A model generated the notes under the pieces. That model was given only the letters and a program-made list of their open reading frames with translations, made no database searches and was not told where the DNA came from. Shown here piece by piece: positions 20,187-29,824 of a stretch of DNA of 64,000 nt (position 1 is its first letter; the number at the start of each line of letters is the position of its first letter). A program made the position numbers and the translations under genes. The stretch comes from Ruficoccus sp. ZRK36 (lineage in GTDB: Bacteria > Verrucomicrobiota > Verrucomicrobiia > Opitutales > Cerasicoccaceae): the NCBI RefSeq assembly GCF_019603315.1, contig NZ_CP080649.1, positions 1,441,501-1,505,500 of the forward strand, written 5' to 3'.

Positions 20187-20441
20187 ATGTCATCACCTTG
20201 TACTACAGCGATGCCTGATGCCGAAAGCTTACCCGCTCTTGTTAAGTCCATGCGAAAACAGCTCGGACTGAGTCAGGAGGGTCTCGCGAGAGAGATTGGT
20301 GTCAGCTTTTCAAGCATTAGCAGGTGGGAAAGCGGCAAAACCGTACCTATGCCCCTGCAACGCAGTCAGCTGAATCGGTTCTGCACCAAAATGTGCAAAA
20401 AAGGACTGCTGGATCTGTCTGCTTTCAATTTCGATTCGTAA
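20187..20441 (+). CDS. XRE-family regulator of the restriction cassette
   Basis: The 84-aa protein has one classical helix-turn-helix: LVKSMRKQLGLSQEGLAREI, then GVSFSSISRWESGKTVP (residues about 16-52). The C-terminal part is short and basic with two cysteines. It lies 13 bp upstream of the res gene and behind a perfect palindrome, so it likely acts like a controller (C) protein of the restriction-modification system. The frame could also start at ATG 20211, but the 20187 ATG gives the better spacing to the palindrome. Confidence 0.75.
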   Translation: MSSPCTTAMPDAESLPALVKSMRKQLGLSQEGLAREIGVSFSSISRWESGKTVPMPLQRSQLNRFCTKMCKKGLLDLSAFNFDS

Positions 20442-20454
20442 CAGTACTTCTGTC

Positions 20455-23400
20455 ATGTCAGAGCCCTTTTTCGAGCATCCCATTCTCAACTCCCCCTACG
20501 GATATCCCTCCCGCCATTGGGAGTTGGATTCGGAAGGACAGCCCACTCAGAGGATAATCGATAGCCGTCGTATCGCGGACTTCATGACTCCCATCCCCAA
20601 GGCTAAGAAGCGAAAGGGGAAATCTGAGCAGCGAGAACTCGTCATGGATGAAGGCGAGGGTATTTCCACCGTTGAACAGCAGTACACGAAAACAAACATC
20701 AATTCACTGCGTAAACGCGTAAATGAGTGGCGTAGAATCGCTGACCCCGCCCAATGGAAAGTAACACCTGAAACCGCTCGGCTTCTCCAGCACTGGCGGC
20801 ATCACGCCTTCAACGACATCCGCCCTTTCTTTTGTCAGGTCGAGGCGGTCGAAACTCTAATCTGGTTAACTGAGGTCGCCCCCAAGGAGGGAAACATCGG
20901 CAAGGGCTTTCTCGACCACCTAAATCGAGCCAACCAAAATGCGAACCCTGAACTGCTGCGCACAGCCCTGAAACTCGCTACCGGTGCAGGCAAGACGACT
21001 GTCATGGCGATGATTATCGCCTGGCAGACCATCAATGCCGTTCGTCGTCCAACCAGTAAACACTATACACGGGGATTTTTAGTCGTGGCACCGGGCATCA
21101 CCATTCGGGACCGACTGCGTGTACTGCTCCCCAATGACACCGAGAGCTATTACAAGAACCGGGAGTTGGTCCCGCCCGATATGCTCAAGGAACTCGGTAA
21201 GGCCAAGATCGTCATCACAAATTATCACTCCTTTAAATTGCGTGAACGTATGGAGTTGTCGAAAGGCAACCGGGCTTTACTCCAGGGACATGGTGATGCG
21301 CTGAACACATTGGAGACGGAGGGGCAGATGCTCCAGCGAGTCATGCCCGATCTGATGGGCATGAAGAATGTGATGGTACTCAACGATGAAGCTCACCATT
21401 GCTATCGCGAAAAGCCAGGAGAGGATGACACTTCAGACTTGAAGGGCGAGGAAAAGAAAGAAGCGGAGAAAAACAACGAGGCTGCACGTCTATGGATCAG
21501 TGGGCTTGAAACCGTGAAGCGCAAGCTTGGGCTCAATCGGGTTGTTGACCTTTCTGCGACTCCCTTTTTTCTGCGTGGTTCGGGTTATGCCGAGGGCACA
21601 CTGTTCCCATGGACGGTTTCTGACTTTTCCCTCATGGATGCCATTGAGTGTGGTATCGTCAAGCTGCCCCGTGTTCCCATTGCCGATAACATCCCCGGTG
21701 GCGACATGCCCATGTTCCGTAATCTGTGGGAACACATCAAAAAGAAGATGCCGAAGAAGGGTCGGGGCACGGGTGCCACCCTCGACCCAGAAAGCCTGCC
21801 TACGCCCCTTAAAACAGCCCTCGAAGCGCTCTACGGTCACTACGAGCAGACCTTTGAACTATGGGAGAAAAAGAAGCTGGGGGTACCTCCCTGCTTCATT
21901 GTTGTCTGTAACAACACCGCGACCTCCAAGCTCGTTTACGACTATATCTCAGGTTACGAGCCTGAGGAAGATTCAACCAAGCCGACAATCCGAGGCAGGC
22001 TGCCTCTATTTGACAACTTCAACGAGCACGGGGAGCCCCTGTCTCGCCCCAACACGCTCCTCATCGATAGCGAACAGCTGGAGTCCGGAGATGCGCTTGA
22101 CGATAACTTCAGAAAAGTGGCGTCTACTGAGATCGAACGCTTTAGGTATGAAATTGTTGAACGAACTGGCAATCAGGATGCTGCCAACAATTTGACGGAT
22201 CAGGACCTCCTGCGTGAGGTTATGAACACCGTTGGAAAGCCGGGGAAACTGGGAGCGTCGATTCGCTGTGTCGTTTCCGTATCCATGCTGACGGAAGGTT
22301 GGGATGCAAATACCGTTACCCACGTACTCGGTGTCCGCGCCTTTGGTACGCAATTGCTTTGCGAGCAGGTGATTGGTCGCGCATTGCGTCGCCAATCCTA
22401 CAACCTCAACGAGAAGGGACTTTTCGATGTCGAGTATGCGGATGTTTTGGGCATTCCCTTTGACTTTACGGCAAAGCCCGTGGTTGCTCCACCGCAACCC
22501 CCACGTAAAACGACACATGTCCATGCGGTCCGCCCGGATCGGGATGCTTTGAAGATCAGCTTCCCCAGGGTATCTGGCTACCGCGTAGAGCTACCTTCGG
22601 AACGCTTGAGCGCGGATTTTAATGAAGGCTCGACGCTGGAGCTTACACCGGACCTCGTCGGGGCAACGAGAACCGAGTCTCGTGGTATTATCGGCGAAGG
22701 GGTTGACCTCAATCTCGTGCATACTGGTGATCTGCGCAGGTCCACTTTGCTGCTGAATCTTACCCAGCGACTCCTCTACACCAAATACCGCGATCCCGGC
22801 GATGAGCCCAAGCTGCACCTATTTGGTCAATTAAAGCGAGTCACACGTGAATGGCTAGACGAATATCTGGATTGCAAGGGCGGTACCTATCCAGCCCAGC
22901 TCATGTATCAGGAGATAGCAGATATGGCCTGTGAGCGTATCGCGGCAGCGATATCCCGAGCAGGCATGAAGTCGCAGGGAGAGCGCATCATCAAAGCGCT
23001 ACTGGACCCCTACAATCCCACTGGATCGACATCACAGGTCAGCTTCAGAACATCCAAAGAAGACCTCTACCAGACAGCGGTAAACCGGTGTCACGTGAAC
23101 TGGGTCGTACTCGACAGCGATTGGGAGGCTGAGTTCTGCCGGGTCGCAGAGAACCACCCACAGGTGCTGGCTTACGTGAAAAATCACAATCTAGGCCTTG
23201 AGGTCCCGTACCGCTTCCATGCTGAGAACCGTAAATACATCCCGGACTTCATCGTTCTTGTCGATGATGGGCACGGCCCGGAAAACCCGCTCCACCTGAT
23301 TGTCGAGATCAAGGGTTACCGCCGTGAGGACGCCAAGGAAAAGAAATCCACCATGGACAGCTACTGGGTCCCTGGCGTTAACAATCACGGTATCTATGGC

Positions 23401-23547
23401 CGCTGGGCATTCGCTGAATTTACCGACGTCTGGGAAATGCAGGACGATTTTGAGAAAAAGGTATCGGGATTTTTTGACGAGATGATAAAACACGCCACCT
23501 CGGATGGGCCAAACAGTACGCCAATCGAAACGCATCAAAATGCCTGA
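20455..23547 (+). CDS. Restriction endonuclease helicase subunit (Res, type III-like)
   Basis: This 1030-aa SF2 helicase-nuclease would translocate and cut unmodified DNA. Visible motifs are Walker A TGAGKTT (176-182), motif II D311EAH314, motif III LSATPFF, and motif VI QVIGRALRRQSY. The C-terminus carries a PD-(D/E)XK nuclease core: PDFIVLVDD, then LIVEIKGYRRE with E-x-K. The architecture is that of type III Res subunits and of the BPTD_3080-type stand-alone family. The matching methyltransferase is at 25251, with a regulator gene between them; classical type III operons have mod first. The stop codon overlaps the start of the next gene (ATGCCTGA), which suggests translational coupling. Confidence 0.9.
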   Translation: MSEPFFEHPILNSPYGYPSRHWELDSEGQPTQRIIDSRRIADFMTPIPKAKKRKGKSEQRELVMDEGEGISTVEQQYTKTNINSLRKRVNEWRRIADPAQWKVTPETARLLQHWRHHAFNDIRPFFCQVEAVETLIWLTEVAPKEGNIGKGFLDHLNRANQNANPELLRTALKLATGAGKTTVMAMIIAWQTINAVRRPTSKHYTRGFLVVAPGITIRDRLRVLLPNDTESYYKNRELVPPDMLKELGKAKIVITNYHSFKLRERMELSKGNRALLQGHGDALNTLETEGQMLQRVMPDLMGMKNVMVLNDEAHHCYREKPGEDDTSDLKGEEKKEAEKNNEAARLWISGLETVKRKLGLNRVVDLSATPFFLRGSGYAEGTLFPWTVSDFSLMDAIECGIVKLPRVPIADNIPGGDMPMFRNLWEHIKKKMPKKGRGTGATLDPESLPTPLKTALEALYGHYEQTFELWEKKKLGVPPCFIVVCNNTATSKLVYDYISGYEPEEDSTKPTIRGRLPLFDNFNEHGEPLSRPNTLLIDSEQLESGDALDDNFRKVASTEIERFRYEIVERTGNQDAANNLTDQDLLREVMNTVGKPGKLGASIRCVVSVSMLTEGWDANTVTHVLGVRAFGTQLLCEQVIGRALRRQSYNLNEKGLFDVEYADVLGIPFDFTAKPVVAPPQPPRKTTHVHAVRPDRDALKISFPRVSGYRVELPSERLSADFNEGSTLELTPDLVGATRTESRGIIGEGVDLNLVHTGDLRRSTLLLNLTQRLLYTKYRDPGDEPKLHLFGQLKRVTREWLDEYLDCKGGTYPAQLMYQEIADMACERIAAAISRAGMKSQGERIIKALLDPYNPTGSTSQVSFRTSKEDLYQTAVNRCHVNWVVLDSDWEAEFCRVAENHPQVLAYVKNHNLGLEVPYRFHAENRKYIPDFIVLVDDGHGPENPLHLIVEIKGYRREDAKEKKSTMDSYWVPGVNNHGIYGRWAFAEFTDVWEMQDDFEKKVSGFFDEMIKHATSDGPNSTPIETHQNA

Positions 23548-25096
23548 TACCCCCGCCAACTTAAAGCTTCGGATCTTTATCAGCTCTGTCCAGAAGGAGC
23601 TGACGGAGGAGCGTATGCAGTTGAAGGTGCTCCTCGGCTCAGATCCGTTTTTGCTCCGGCATACCGTTCCTATGCTTTTTGAGAAGTATCCGGCTGCCCT
23701 CAGACCAGACGATCAGGCTTACCTCAAGCTGCTGGCAAAGTGTCAGATTTACGTCCTCATTATCGGAAAAGAATATGGTACCGTAGCCAAAGGTGGGCTC
23801 TCGGCAACTCATCTTGAGTATGACTTTGCGCAACAGCGTCAGATGCCGACTCTAGTCTGTGTCAAAGGTGATCGTAGCTTCCATCGAGAGAAGAAGGAGG
23901 ATGATTTCTTTGATAAGGTCTGCCATGATGCCCACACCTACAGTCGTTTCAACAATATCAACGAATTGCAGGACGTCGTCCGGGAAAGGCTCATTGAGCA
24001 CATAAATGAAAACTACGAGCTAACGCCTTCCAGAGACGACAAGGCAATTGCCGAGGCTACCTTATCAGTGGCATCGCTCTTTGATCGGCAGCGCGTGCTC
24101 CGCCCGCTGAAAGACCTCAAGACTGCCCATCTGACATCACTTGCTCAGGCACTTGATCCCGAGTCACGCAAGACGCTGAAGCCTGCTGAACGCGAACAGT
24201 TGCTCTTGAGCCGTGGATATATATGGTTCGACAACAAAGAAGGGGCATCGCACCCGACCGCTGCCGGGATGATGTTATCAGCCAAGGACCCGACCGCAGA
24301 GTTCCCGCAAGCACGCGTTCAGCTTGATATCTATAAGGGCAAAACCCGCAATGATGAGGCGGTAATCGCACAACCCATTCACCAGAACATCCCTGACGCT
24401 ATTGATACGATAGTCGCAACCATTTATCAGAATACTCGAAAGACGCCGCGAGTCGTGGGGCTGAAAAGGCTGGAACTTCCTGAATACCCGGAGGTCGCCC
24501 TACGCGAAGCACTCGTGAATGCGTTGGCACACCGTGACTACGAGGATCAGTCTCAACGTGTCTTCGTCGAAGTCTTCTTTGATCGGATTGTGGTGACAAA
24601 CCCGGGCAAGCCAGTTGGTCACCCTTCAATGAAGAAGCTCGAGGAAGGTAAGGCTCGTTCACGGTCTCGCAACCCCCTGATTTCTCAAGGCTTGGTGTTC
24701 TTGAAACGAATGGAAGAACGCGGTACCGGCATCCGTCGTATGCGGGGGGCGATGCTGGATTATGGGCTCGACGCGCCACATGTCGAACTCGATGAAGATC
24801 GCTTTGTGCTGACGCTGCCTGGCCCCGCAGAACACCTCGACCGCATTAAGGCACCTGTTGCGGAAACCGAAGCGCTGCCCGCATCCGTTACCGATGAGCT
24901 GAACAAACGTCAGCAAGGGATTCTCGAACTAGCCATACGGAGTGGCGAGGTGACCAATCGTCAGGTTCAGGAGAGTTTTGAGGTAGCTCGGGATACTGCC
25001 CACCGTGATCTGACCATTTTGTGCGAACTCAACCTATTACTGAAAGAAGGAAGTGGGCGCTCAACTCATTATACTCCCGTAAGCCGTGAAAGCTAA
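23540..25096 (+). CDS. DUF4062 / ATP-binding / winged-helix regulator
   Basis: The 518-aa protein combines three parts. Residues 10-90 match a DUF4062 module (RIFISSVQKELTEERMQL, then YVLIIGKEYGT, then SATHLEYDFA). A COG2865-type ATP-binding domain of the HATPase_c_4 kind is at about 305-410 (EVALREALVNALAHRDYEDQ and RGTGIRRM). A C-terminal winged helix lies at about 453-510 (NRQVQESFEVARDTAHRDLT). Such proteins are common between restriction-modification genes, usually as predicted transcriptional regulators. The ATG at 23540 overlaps the res stop by 8 bp; an upstream GTG/ATG at 23504 is possible but lies inside res. The repeat array just downstream (25094-25227) is a candidate binding region. 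Confidence 0.82.
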   Translation: MPDTPANLKLRIFISSVQKELTEERMQLKVLLGSDPFLLRHTVPMLFEKYPAALRPDDQAYLKLLAKCQIYVLIIGKEYGTVAKGGLSATHLEYDFAQQRQMPTLVCVKGDRSFHREKKEDDFFDKVCHDAHTYSRFNNINELQDVVRERLIEHINENYELTPSRDDKAIAEATLSVASLFDRQRVLRPLKDLKTAHLTSLAQALDPESRKTLKPAEREQLLLSRGYIWFDNKEGASHPTAAGMMLSAKDPTAEFPQARVQLDIYKGKTRNDEAVIAQPIHQNIPDAIDTIVATIYQNTRKTPRVVGLKRLELPEYPEVALREALVNALAHRDYEDQSQRVFVEVFFDRIVVTNPGKPVGHPSMKKLEEGKARSRSRNPLISQGLVFLKRMEERGTGIRRMRGAMLDYGLDAPHVELDEDRFVLTLPGPAEHLDRIKAPVAETEALPASVTDELNKRQQGILELAIRSGEVTNRQVQESFEVARDTAHRDLTILCELNLLLKEGSGRSTHYTPVSRES

Positions 25097-25227
25097 TCAT
25101 CCGATAATCATCCGATTTCCTCTAACTAATCATCCGATTTTCGACCGATTTTCTCTAGCGAATCGACCGATGCAATCGCCGGGTATGGTCAGTTTTTCAT
25201 CCGATTTTTAACGGCTAATCATCCGAT
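25094..25227 (+). repeat. Array of TAATCATCCGAT direct repeats
   Basis: Four exact copies of the 12-mer TAATCATCCGAT are at 25094-25105, 25105-25116, 25127-25138 and 25216-25227. Degenerate copies sharing the CCGAT end are near 25140-25151, 25161-25171 and 25194-25205. All are in the same direction and fill the 154-bp gap between the winged-helix regulator and mod. They look like iterons or a multi-site operator; the first begins at the stop codon of the regulator gene. Confidence 0.8.
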
Positions 25228-25250
25228 CCAAATACATTTCACATTTCCCC

Positions 25251-28037
25251 ATGCCACGCAAGAAAGCCAGCAAGACAGTCACTAAGAAGCAAGTGGAGGC
25301 GCTCACGCACGAGGATGCCAGCCGCAAAAACATTCCCACGGCGGAGTATGAGTCGGTCATGGAGGCTGCGCAGGCGGCACCGAAGGAGCTGCGCTACCCG
25401 CGCAATACGGACCTCGACCCGCAGCTCGTATGGCGGGGTAAGGATGAGCAGGACTGGTCCGACCTCGTTGTGCAGGCACCGCCGCTTTACATCCAGGAGA
25501 AGGTACACCCCAAGGTGCTCATCGAGGATCTGATGCGCAAGACCGAGCGCGAGGAGACGGGCTACGATCCGCAGATGGACTTCTTTGGCGACTTCAATGG
25601 TATCCCCGAGGGCGCGGACAAGACCGAGTTCTACCAGCACGACGCCAACTGGACCAACCGCATGATCCTCGGCGACAGCCTGCAAGTCATGGCGTCACTG
25701 GCCGAGCGTGAGGGGCTGCGCGGGCAGGTGCAGTGCATCTACCTCGACCCACCGTACGGCATCAAGTTCAACAGCAACTTTCAGTGGTCCACGACCTCTC
25801 GCGATGTCAAGGACGGCAAGCAGGAGCACATCACCCGTGAGCCCGAGATGGTCAAAGCCTTCCGCGATACCTGGCGCGACGGCATACATACTTACCTCAC
25901 CTACCTGCGCGACCGCCTGACCGTCTGTCGCGATCTGCTTAGCGAATCCGGCTCTATCTTCGTACAGATCGGCGATGAAAATGTTCACCGAGTGCGGGCT
26001 TTGCTTGATGAGGTCTTTGGAGATGAAAACCATGTAGCGGACATTGTTTGCCTAAAAACGAGCTCCCAGACATCCGGACATTTAGCCGGCATAGCAGACT
26101 ATGTTCTCTTTTACGCTAAAAAGAAAGATGCTCTAAAATACCGACAACTAAATCAAAAGAAGGTATTAGGAGAAAAGGGAACCACTCAGTATGTCTGGCA
26201 ACTTTCTGATAACCTTGAGGAATCGCGCATTCAAAAGGGAGAAGAACCAGATGGAGCAGTATTTGCTGCAGACAATCTAGCTAGCCAGTCCGGAGGACAG
26301 ACGACTCGCTTTGAATATCAAGTAAATGGTAAAAAGTTCCGTGTCACTCGGGGAGGTTGGAAAACTAATCTCCAAGGCATGCAAAGGCTAGACAAGTCCT
26401 TCCGGTTAAAGCCAATCGGAAATACTTTGATGTATAGGCGCATACTTTCGGATTATGGAGTATATCCTATCGCAAATGTTTGGGATGACGTTCTCGCCAC
26501 AGGATTCTCAGAACAGAAAATCTATGTAGTGCAAAGCTCTCAAAAGTTGATAGAACGCTGCATCCTCATGGCCACCGATGCCGGTGACCTTGTCCTCGAT
26601 CCAACCTGCGGCTCTGGAACGACCGCCTACGTTGCTGAGCAATGGGGGCGACGCTGGATCACGATTGACACCTCACGCGTTGCCCTGGCCTTGGCGCGGG
26701 CACGCATCATGGGAGCGAAGTACCCGTACTACCTGCTAAAGGACTCCGATGAAGGCCAGCAGAAGGAAGCCGAGCTGACCCGCAGCGCGAAGTCAGAGGT
26801 CGCCACTTACGGGAACGTCCGCCAGGGCTTCGTTTACGAGCGTGTGCCACACATCACGCTGAAGGCCATCGCCAACAACGCCGAAATCGACGTCATCTGG
26901 GAAGATTACCAGACGCGCCTCGAACCGCTTCGCGAGCAGCTAAATCAGTCACTTGGTAAGAACTGGCAGGAATGGGAAATCCCCCGCGAGGCGGAGAAGG
27001 GTTGGCCAGCCGAAGCGAAGAAGCTCCATGAACAATGGTGGGAGCAGCGCATCGCCCGGCAGCGTGAGATCGACGCCTCCATCGCCGCCAAAGCCGACTA
27101 CGAGTACCTCTACGACAAGCCCTACGAAGACAGAAAAAAGGTGCGTGTGGCCGGTCCGTTTACCGTCGAAAGCCTCTCGCCGCACCGCGTACTGGGCGTC
27201 GATGAGGATGATGAGCTGATCGACCCGCTGGAAGTCAAGGAGCCCGGCGATCAGTTCAGCCAGCAAAAGTCTTTCGCCGAGATCATTCTGGAAAACCTCA
27301 AGACGGCGGGCGTCCAGCAGGCCCACAAGGAAGACAAGATCAACTTCACCACCCTACAGGCCTGGCCGGGAGACCTAGTCTGCGCCGAGGGTACCTACTC
27401 CGAAGGCGAAGACGGTGTGGAAAAACGCGCAGCCATCTTCATCGGCCCGGAGTTTGGGACCGTCGCCCGTGCCGACCTCGTCCAAGCTGCCCGAGAAGCC
27501 GGTGACGCCGGGTTCGATGTCCTGATCGCCTGTGCCTTTAACTATGAGGCCCGCACGACGGACTTTGACAAGCTCGGACGCCTCCCCGTGCTCAAGGCCC
27601 GGATGAATGCCGACCTCCACATGGCCGACTCCCTCAAGAACACGGGCAGCGGCAACCTGTTCGTCATCTTCGGCGAGCCCGACATCGAGCTACTGCCCGA
27701 CCACCACGACATGGTGCGCGTCAAGGTCAACGGCGTGGATGTCTTTAAACCCCAACTGGGCAAGGTCGAATCCTGCGACGCAGACGAGATCGCCTGCTGG
27801 TTCATCGACACCGACTACAACGAGGAGAGCTTCTTCGTCCGGCACGCGTACTTCCTCGGGGCCAGCGACCCCTACAAGAGCCTCAAGACCACCCTCAAAG
27901 CCGAAATCAACGCCGACGCCTGGGACTCGCTCTACAGCGACACCAGCCGCCCCTTCCCCAAACCCAGCAGCGGCCGCATCGCCGTCAAAGTCATCAACCA
28001 CCTCGGCGACGAGGTCATGAAGGTGTTTAGAGTGTAA
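25251..28037 (+). CDS. Type III-like DNA methyltransferase (Mod), adenine-N6
   Basis: It modifies the host's own DNA and gives the restriction system its specificity. The 928-aa protein has motif IV D166PPY169 before motif I DPTCGSGTT (450-458), the beta-class order of type III Mod proteins. The target-recognition region between them (about 262-440) is encoded by visibly AT-richer DNA (26034-26570) than the GC-rich flanks, which suggests exchange of specificity by recombination. The C-terminal 470 residues (EYLYDKPYEDRKKVRVAGPF, then FNYEARTTDFDKLG) are the extension typical of stand-alone res/mod pairs. No Shine-Dalgarno; it follows the repeat array and precedes the OLD-type gene by 14 bp. 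Confidence 0.92.
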   Translation: MPRKKASKTVTKKQVEALTHEDASRKNIPTAEYESVMEAAQAAPKELRYPRNTDLDPQLVWRGKDEQDWSDLVVQAPPLYIQEKVHPKVLIEDLMRKTEREETGYDPQMDFFGDFNGIPEGADKTEFYQHDANWTNRMILGDSLQVMASLAEREGLRGQVQCIYLDPPYGIKFNSNFQWSTTSRDVKDGKQEHITREPEMVKAFRDTWRDGIHTYLTYLRDRLTVCRDLLSESGSIFVQIGDENVHRVRALLDEVFGDENHVADIVCLKTSSQTSGHLAGIADYVLFYAKKKDALKYRQLNQKKVLGEKGTTQYVWQLSDNLEESRIQKGEEPDGAVFAADNLASQSGGQTTRFEYQVNGKKFRVTRGGWKTNLQGMQRLDKSFRLKPIGNTLMYRRILSDYGVYPIANVWDDVLATGFSEQKIYVVQSSQKLIERCILMATDAGDLVLDPTCGSGTTAYVAEQWGRRWITIDTSRVALALARARIMGAKYPYYLLKDSDEGQQKEAELTRSAKSEVATYGNVRQGFVYERVPHITLKAIANNAEIDVIWEDYQTRLEPLREQLNQSLGKNWQEWEIPREAEKGWPAEAKKLHEQWWEQRIARQREIDASIAAKADYEYLYDKPYEDRKKVRVAGPFTVESLSPHRVLGVDEDDELIDPLEVKEPGDQFSQQKSFAEIILENLKTAGVQQAHKEDKINFTTLQAWPGDLVCAEGTYSEGEDGVEKRAAIFIGPEFGTVARADLVQAAREAGDAGFDVLIACAFNYEARTTDFDKLGRLPVLKARMNADLHMADSLKNTGSGNLFVIFGEPDIELLPDHHDMVRVKVNGVDVFKPQLGKVESCDADEIACWFIDTDYNEESFFVRHAYFLGASDPYKSLKTTLKAEINADAWDSLYSDTSRPFPKPSSGRIAVKVINHLGDEVMKVFRV

Positions 28038-28051
28038 CCCCAGCCCTAGCC

Positions 28052-29824
28052 ATGAAAATTAAGTCCATTAACATCAAAAACTTTCGCAGTATCCAGTCTG
28101 CATCTCTGACCCTAAGTAATTTAAATGTCTTTGTTGGGAAGAACGATTCTGGAAAGTCAAATCTCCTCAGGGCGCTAAATCTCTTCTTTAATGATGGCAA
28201 CGGATATGAACTCGATTGGGATCGTGACTTCTGTAGTTTCGCTCAAGTGGCAAAACGAAAAGCGCCAGAGATTCAAATGACACTCGTTATAGAGCCTTCC
28301 GCTGGCTTTAATGACCGAAAGCGTGTCAAGTGGGATAAGTATTGGAGACGGGGTGGACTCCATTACCAAGACGTTAAATATATCGACAATAAAGCCCTCT
28401 CGGGTAAAAGCAAAATTCCAGCATTGATACATTCTGCACGGTTAGACTATGTGCCCGCAACCAAAGGTGATGACTACTTCTCGGAGTTACTCGCATCGAT
28501 ACATGACATGCTGGAGAAGACGGTTGAGGTAGACATTCGGAAAGCTGCTGAAAATTTTACGAAAGCAATCAATAGCCACACAACGCCTATCGTTGCGGAT
28601 ATTTTTGAGAAGCTTTCAATGACTTCCAGTATTGGCCTCCCCTCAAACTTACGTGACTTGTTTTCACGCTTGCAGTTTTCATCGGAAGATAATGGCCAGC
28701 GTTTTTCTCTGGAGCAGCGAGGCGATGGGATCAAAGCCAGGCACATTCCCATAATACTACGCTGGCTTGCGAAACAAGCCGAGACATTAAGCGCCCCAGG
28801 TCGTCCCAAGGTTGTCTCCCTTTGGGCATACGAAGAGCCTGAAAACAATCTAGAAATGTCAAGTTGTCTTGAGCTTGCGAATGAAATGCTTGCTGACAGC
28901 AGGCATATTCAAACATTTGTCACCACTCATGCGCCTGCCTATTACTCAGTAGCGACTGGCGCTGCACAAGGAGACGTCTCGATTTTTGGGGTTACGAAAG
29001 ATTCTTCTAGTGGAAAGACCTCCATTGAGCAGTTGGATCGGACGGAACTACAAGACATCGACCAATCCATGGGACTCATGCCACTTGTTGAGCCCTACCT
29101 AAGCAATGCCTTAGATAGGATTCATGAACTGGAACAGATCAAGGTACAACTTTCCTCCTATGACAAGCCAACAGTATTCGTCGAGGGTCCAAGCGATAAG
29201 GCTCTGCTAGAGATTGCGATAAAGCTGTTTTTCTCATGGGCGAAAGACCAGCTAAGGATTGAATGCTCTCAGGAAAATGGAGGGGGACATACATGGGTGT
29301 CTGAGCGAATAATTGCATGGGGGCATATGCGATCAAAGTATAAAGCCATCGGATTATTTGATAGGGATGCTGATGCTATTGAATCTCGAAAAGAAGCTAC
29401 AGGGGTGCTTAAGCATAGGAATGGTCACAACACCAGTTACGTACACATAGAGCCAAACGATTACCTGAAACCTATTTTGGCAAAGAAAATCAATGTTCCA
29501 TACTCCGTGGATGAGTTATTTCGGGAAGTTGACTGGGATCATGCTGAGCAGCAGGGATGGCTTGTTGAGCGATCAGACAAAATTGCACTACTCTACAATT
29601 ATGGAGATCCCAACCAGTCGTTTAACGAATTCTTAGAGGAAAAGCTGCCCTGCCCCAAAGCCCGCAGAATTGTCACAAAGAAAATACATAAGCATAAAAA
29701 AGAAGCGTTCTGCAAGTATCTGTGTGCTCTTCCTGAGGGGCAGAGTAAAGAGGCCTTTGAGGGCCTTAAAGCAACTGTCGATAAGGTTTTAGATAAATTA
29801 GGTATAAATATATACGGATTCTGA
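28052..29824 (+). CDS. OLD-family ATPase/TOPRIM endonuclease (GajA-like)
   Basis: The 590-aa protein has an SMC-like ATPase: Walker A G29KNDSGKS36 after IKNFRSIQSA, a signature-like RGDGIKA (223-229), Walker B LWAYEEPENN and a TTHAP H-loop (291-295). A TOPRIM nuclease domain follows: FVEGPSDK with E378, then a late acidic cluster FDRDAD (D437/D439/D441). This is the architecture of OLD nucleases. Followed directly by a UvrD-like helicase it matches class 2 OLD, that is GajA of the Gabija anti-phage system. Its DNA is more AT-rich than mod or the next gene, so it probably came separately. No gene lies between it and the helicase; stop and start codons are adjacent. Confidence 0.85.
   Translation: MKIKSINIKNFRSIQSASLTLSNLNVFVGKNDSGKSNLLRALNLFFNDGNGYELDWDRDFCSFAQVAKRKAPEIQMTLVIEPSAGFNDRKRVKWDKYWRRGGLHYQDVKYIDNKALSGKSKIPALIHSARLDYVPATKGDDYFSELLASIHDMLEKTVEVDIRKAAENFTKAINSHTTPIVADIFEKLSMTSSIGLPSNLRDLFSRLQFSSEDNGQRFSLEQRGDGIKARHIPIILRWLAKQAETLSAPGRPKVVSLWAYEEPENNLEMSSCLELANEMLADSRHIQTFVTTHAPAYYSVATGAAQGDVSIFGVTKDSSSGKTSIEQLDRTELQDIDQSMGLMPLVEPYLSNALDRIHELEQIKVQLSSYDKPTVFVEGPSDKALLEIAIKLFFSWAKDQLRIECSQENGGGHTWVSERIIAWGHMRSKYKAIGLFDRDADAIESRKEATGVLKHRNGHNTSYVHIEPNDYLKPILAKKINVPYSVDELFREVDWDHAEQQGWLVERSDKIALLYNYGDPNQSFNEFLEEKLPCPKARRIVTKKIHKHKKEAFCKYLCALPEGQSKEAFEGLKATVDKVLDKLGINIYGF

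Noticed and set aside
25094-25227. CRISPR array
   Set aside because: The repeats are only 12 bp, partly overlapping, and the gaps are irregular; there are no cas1/cas2 genes.
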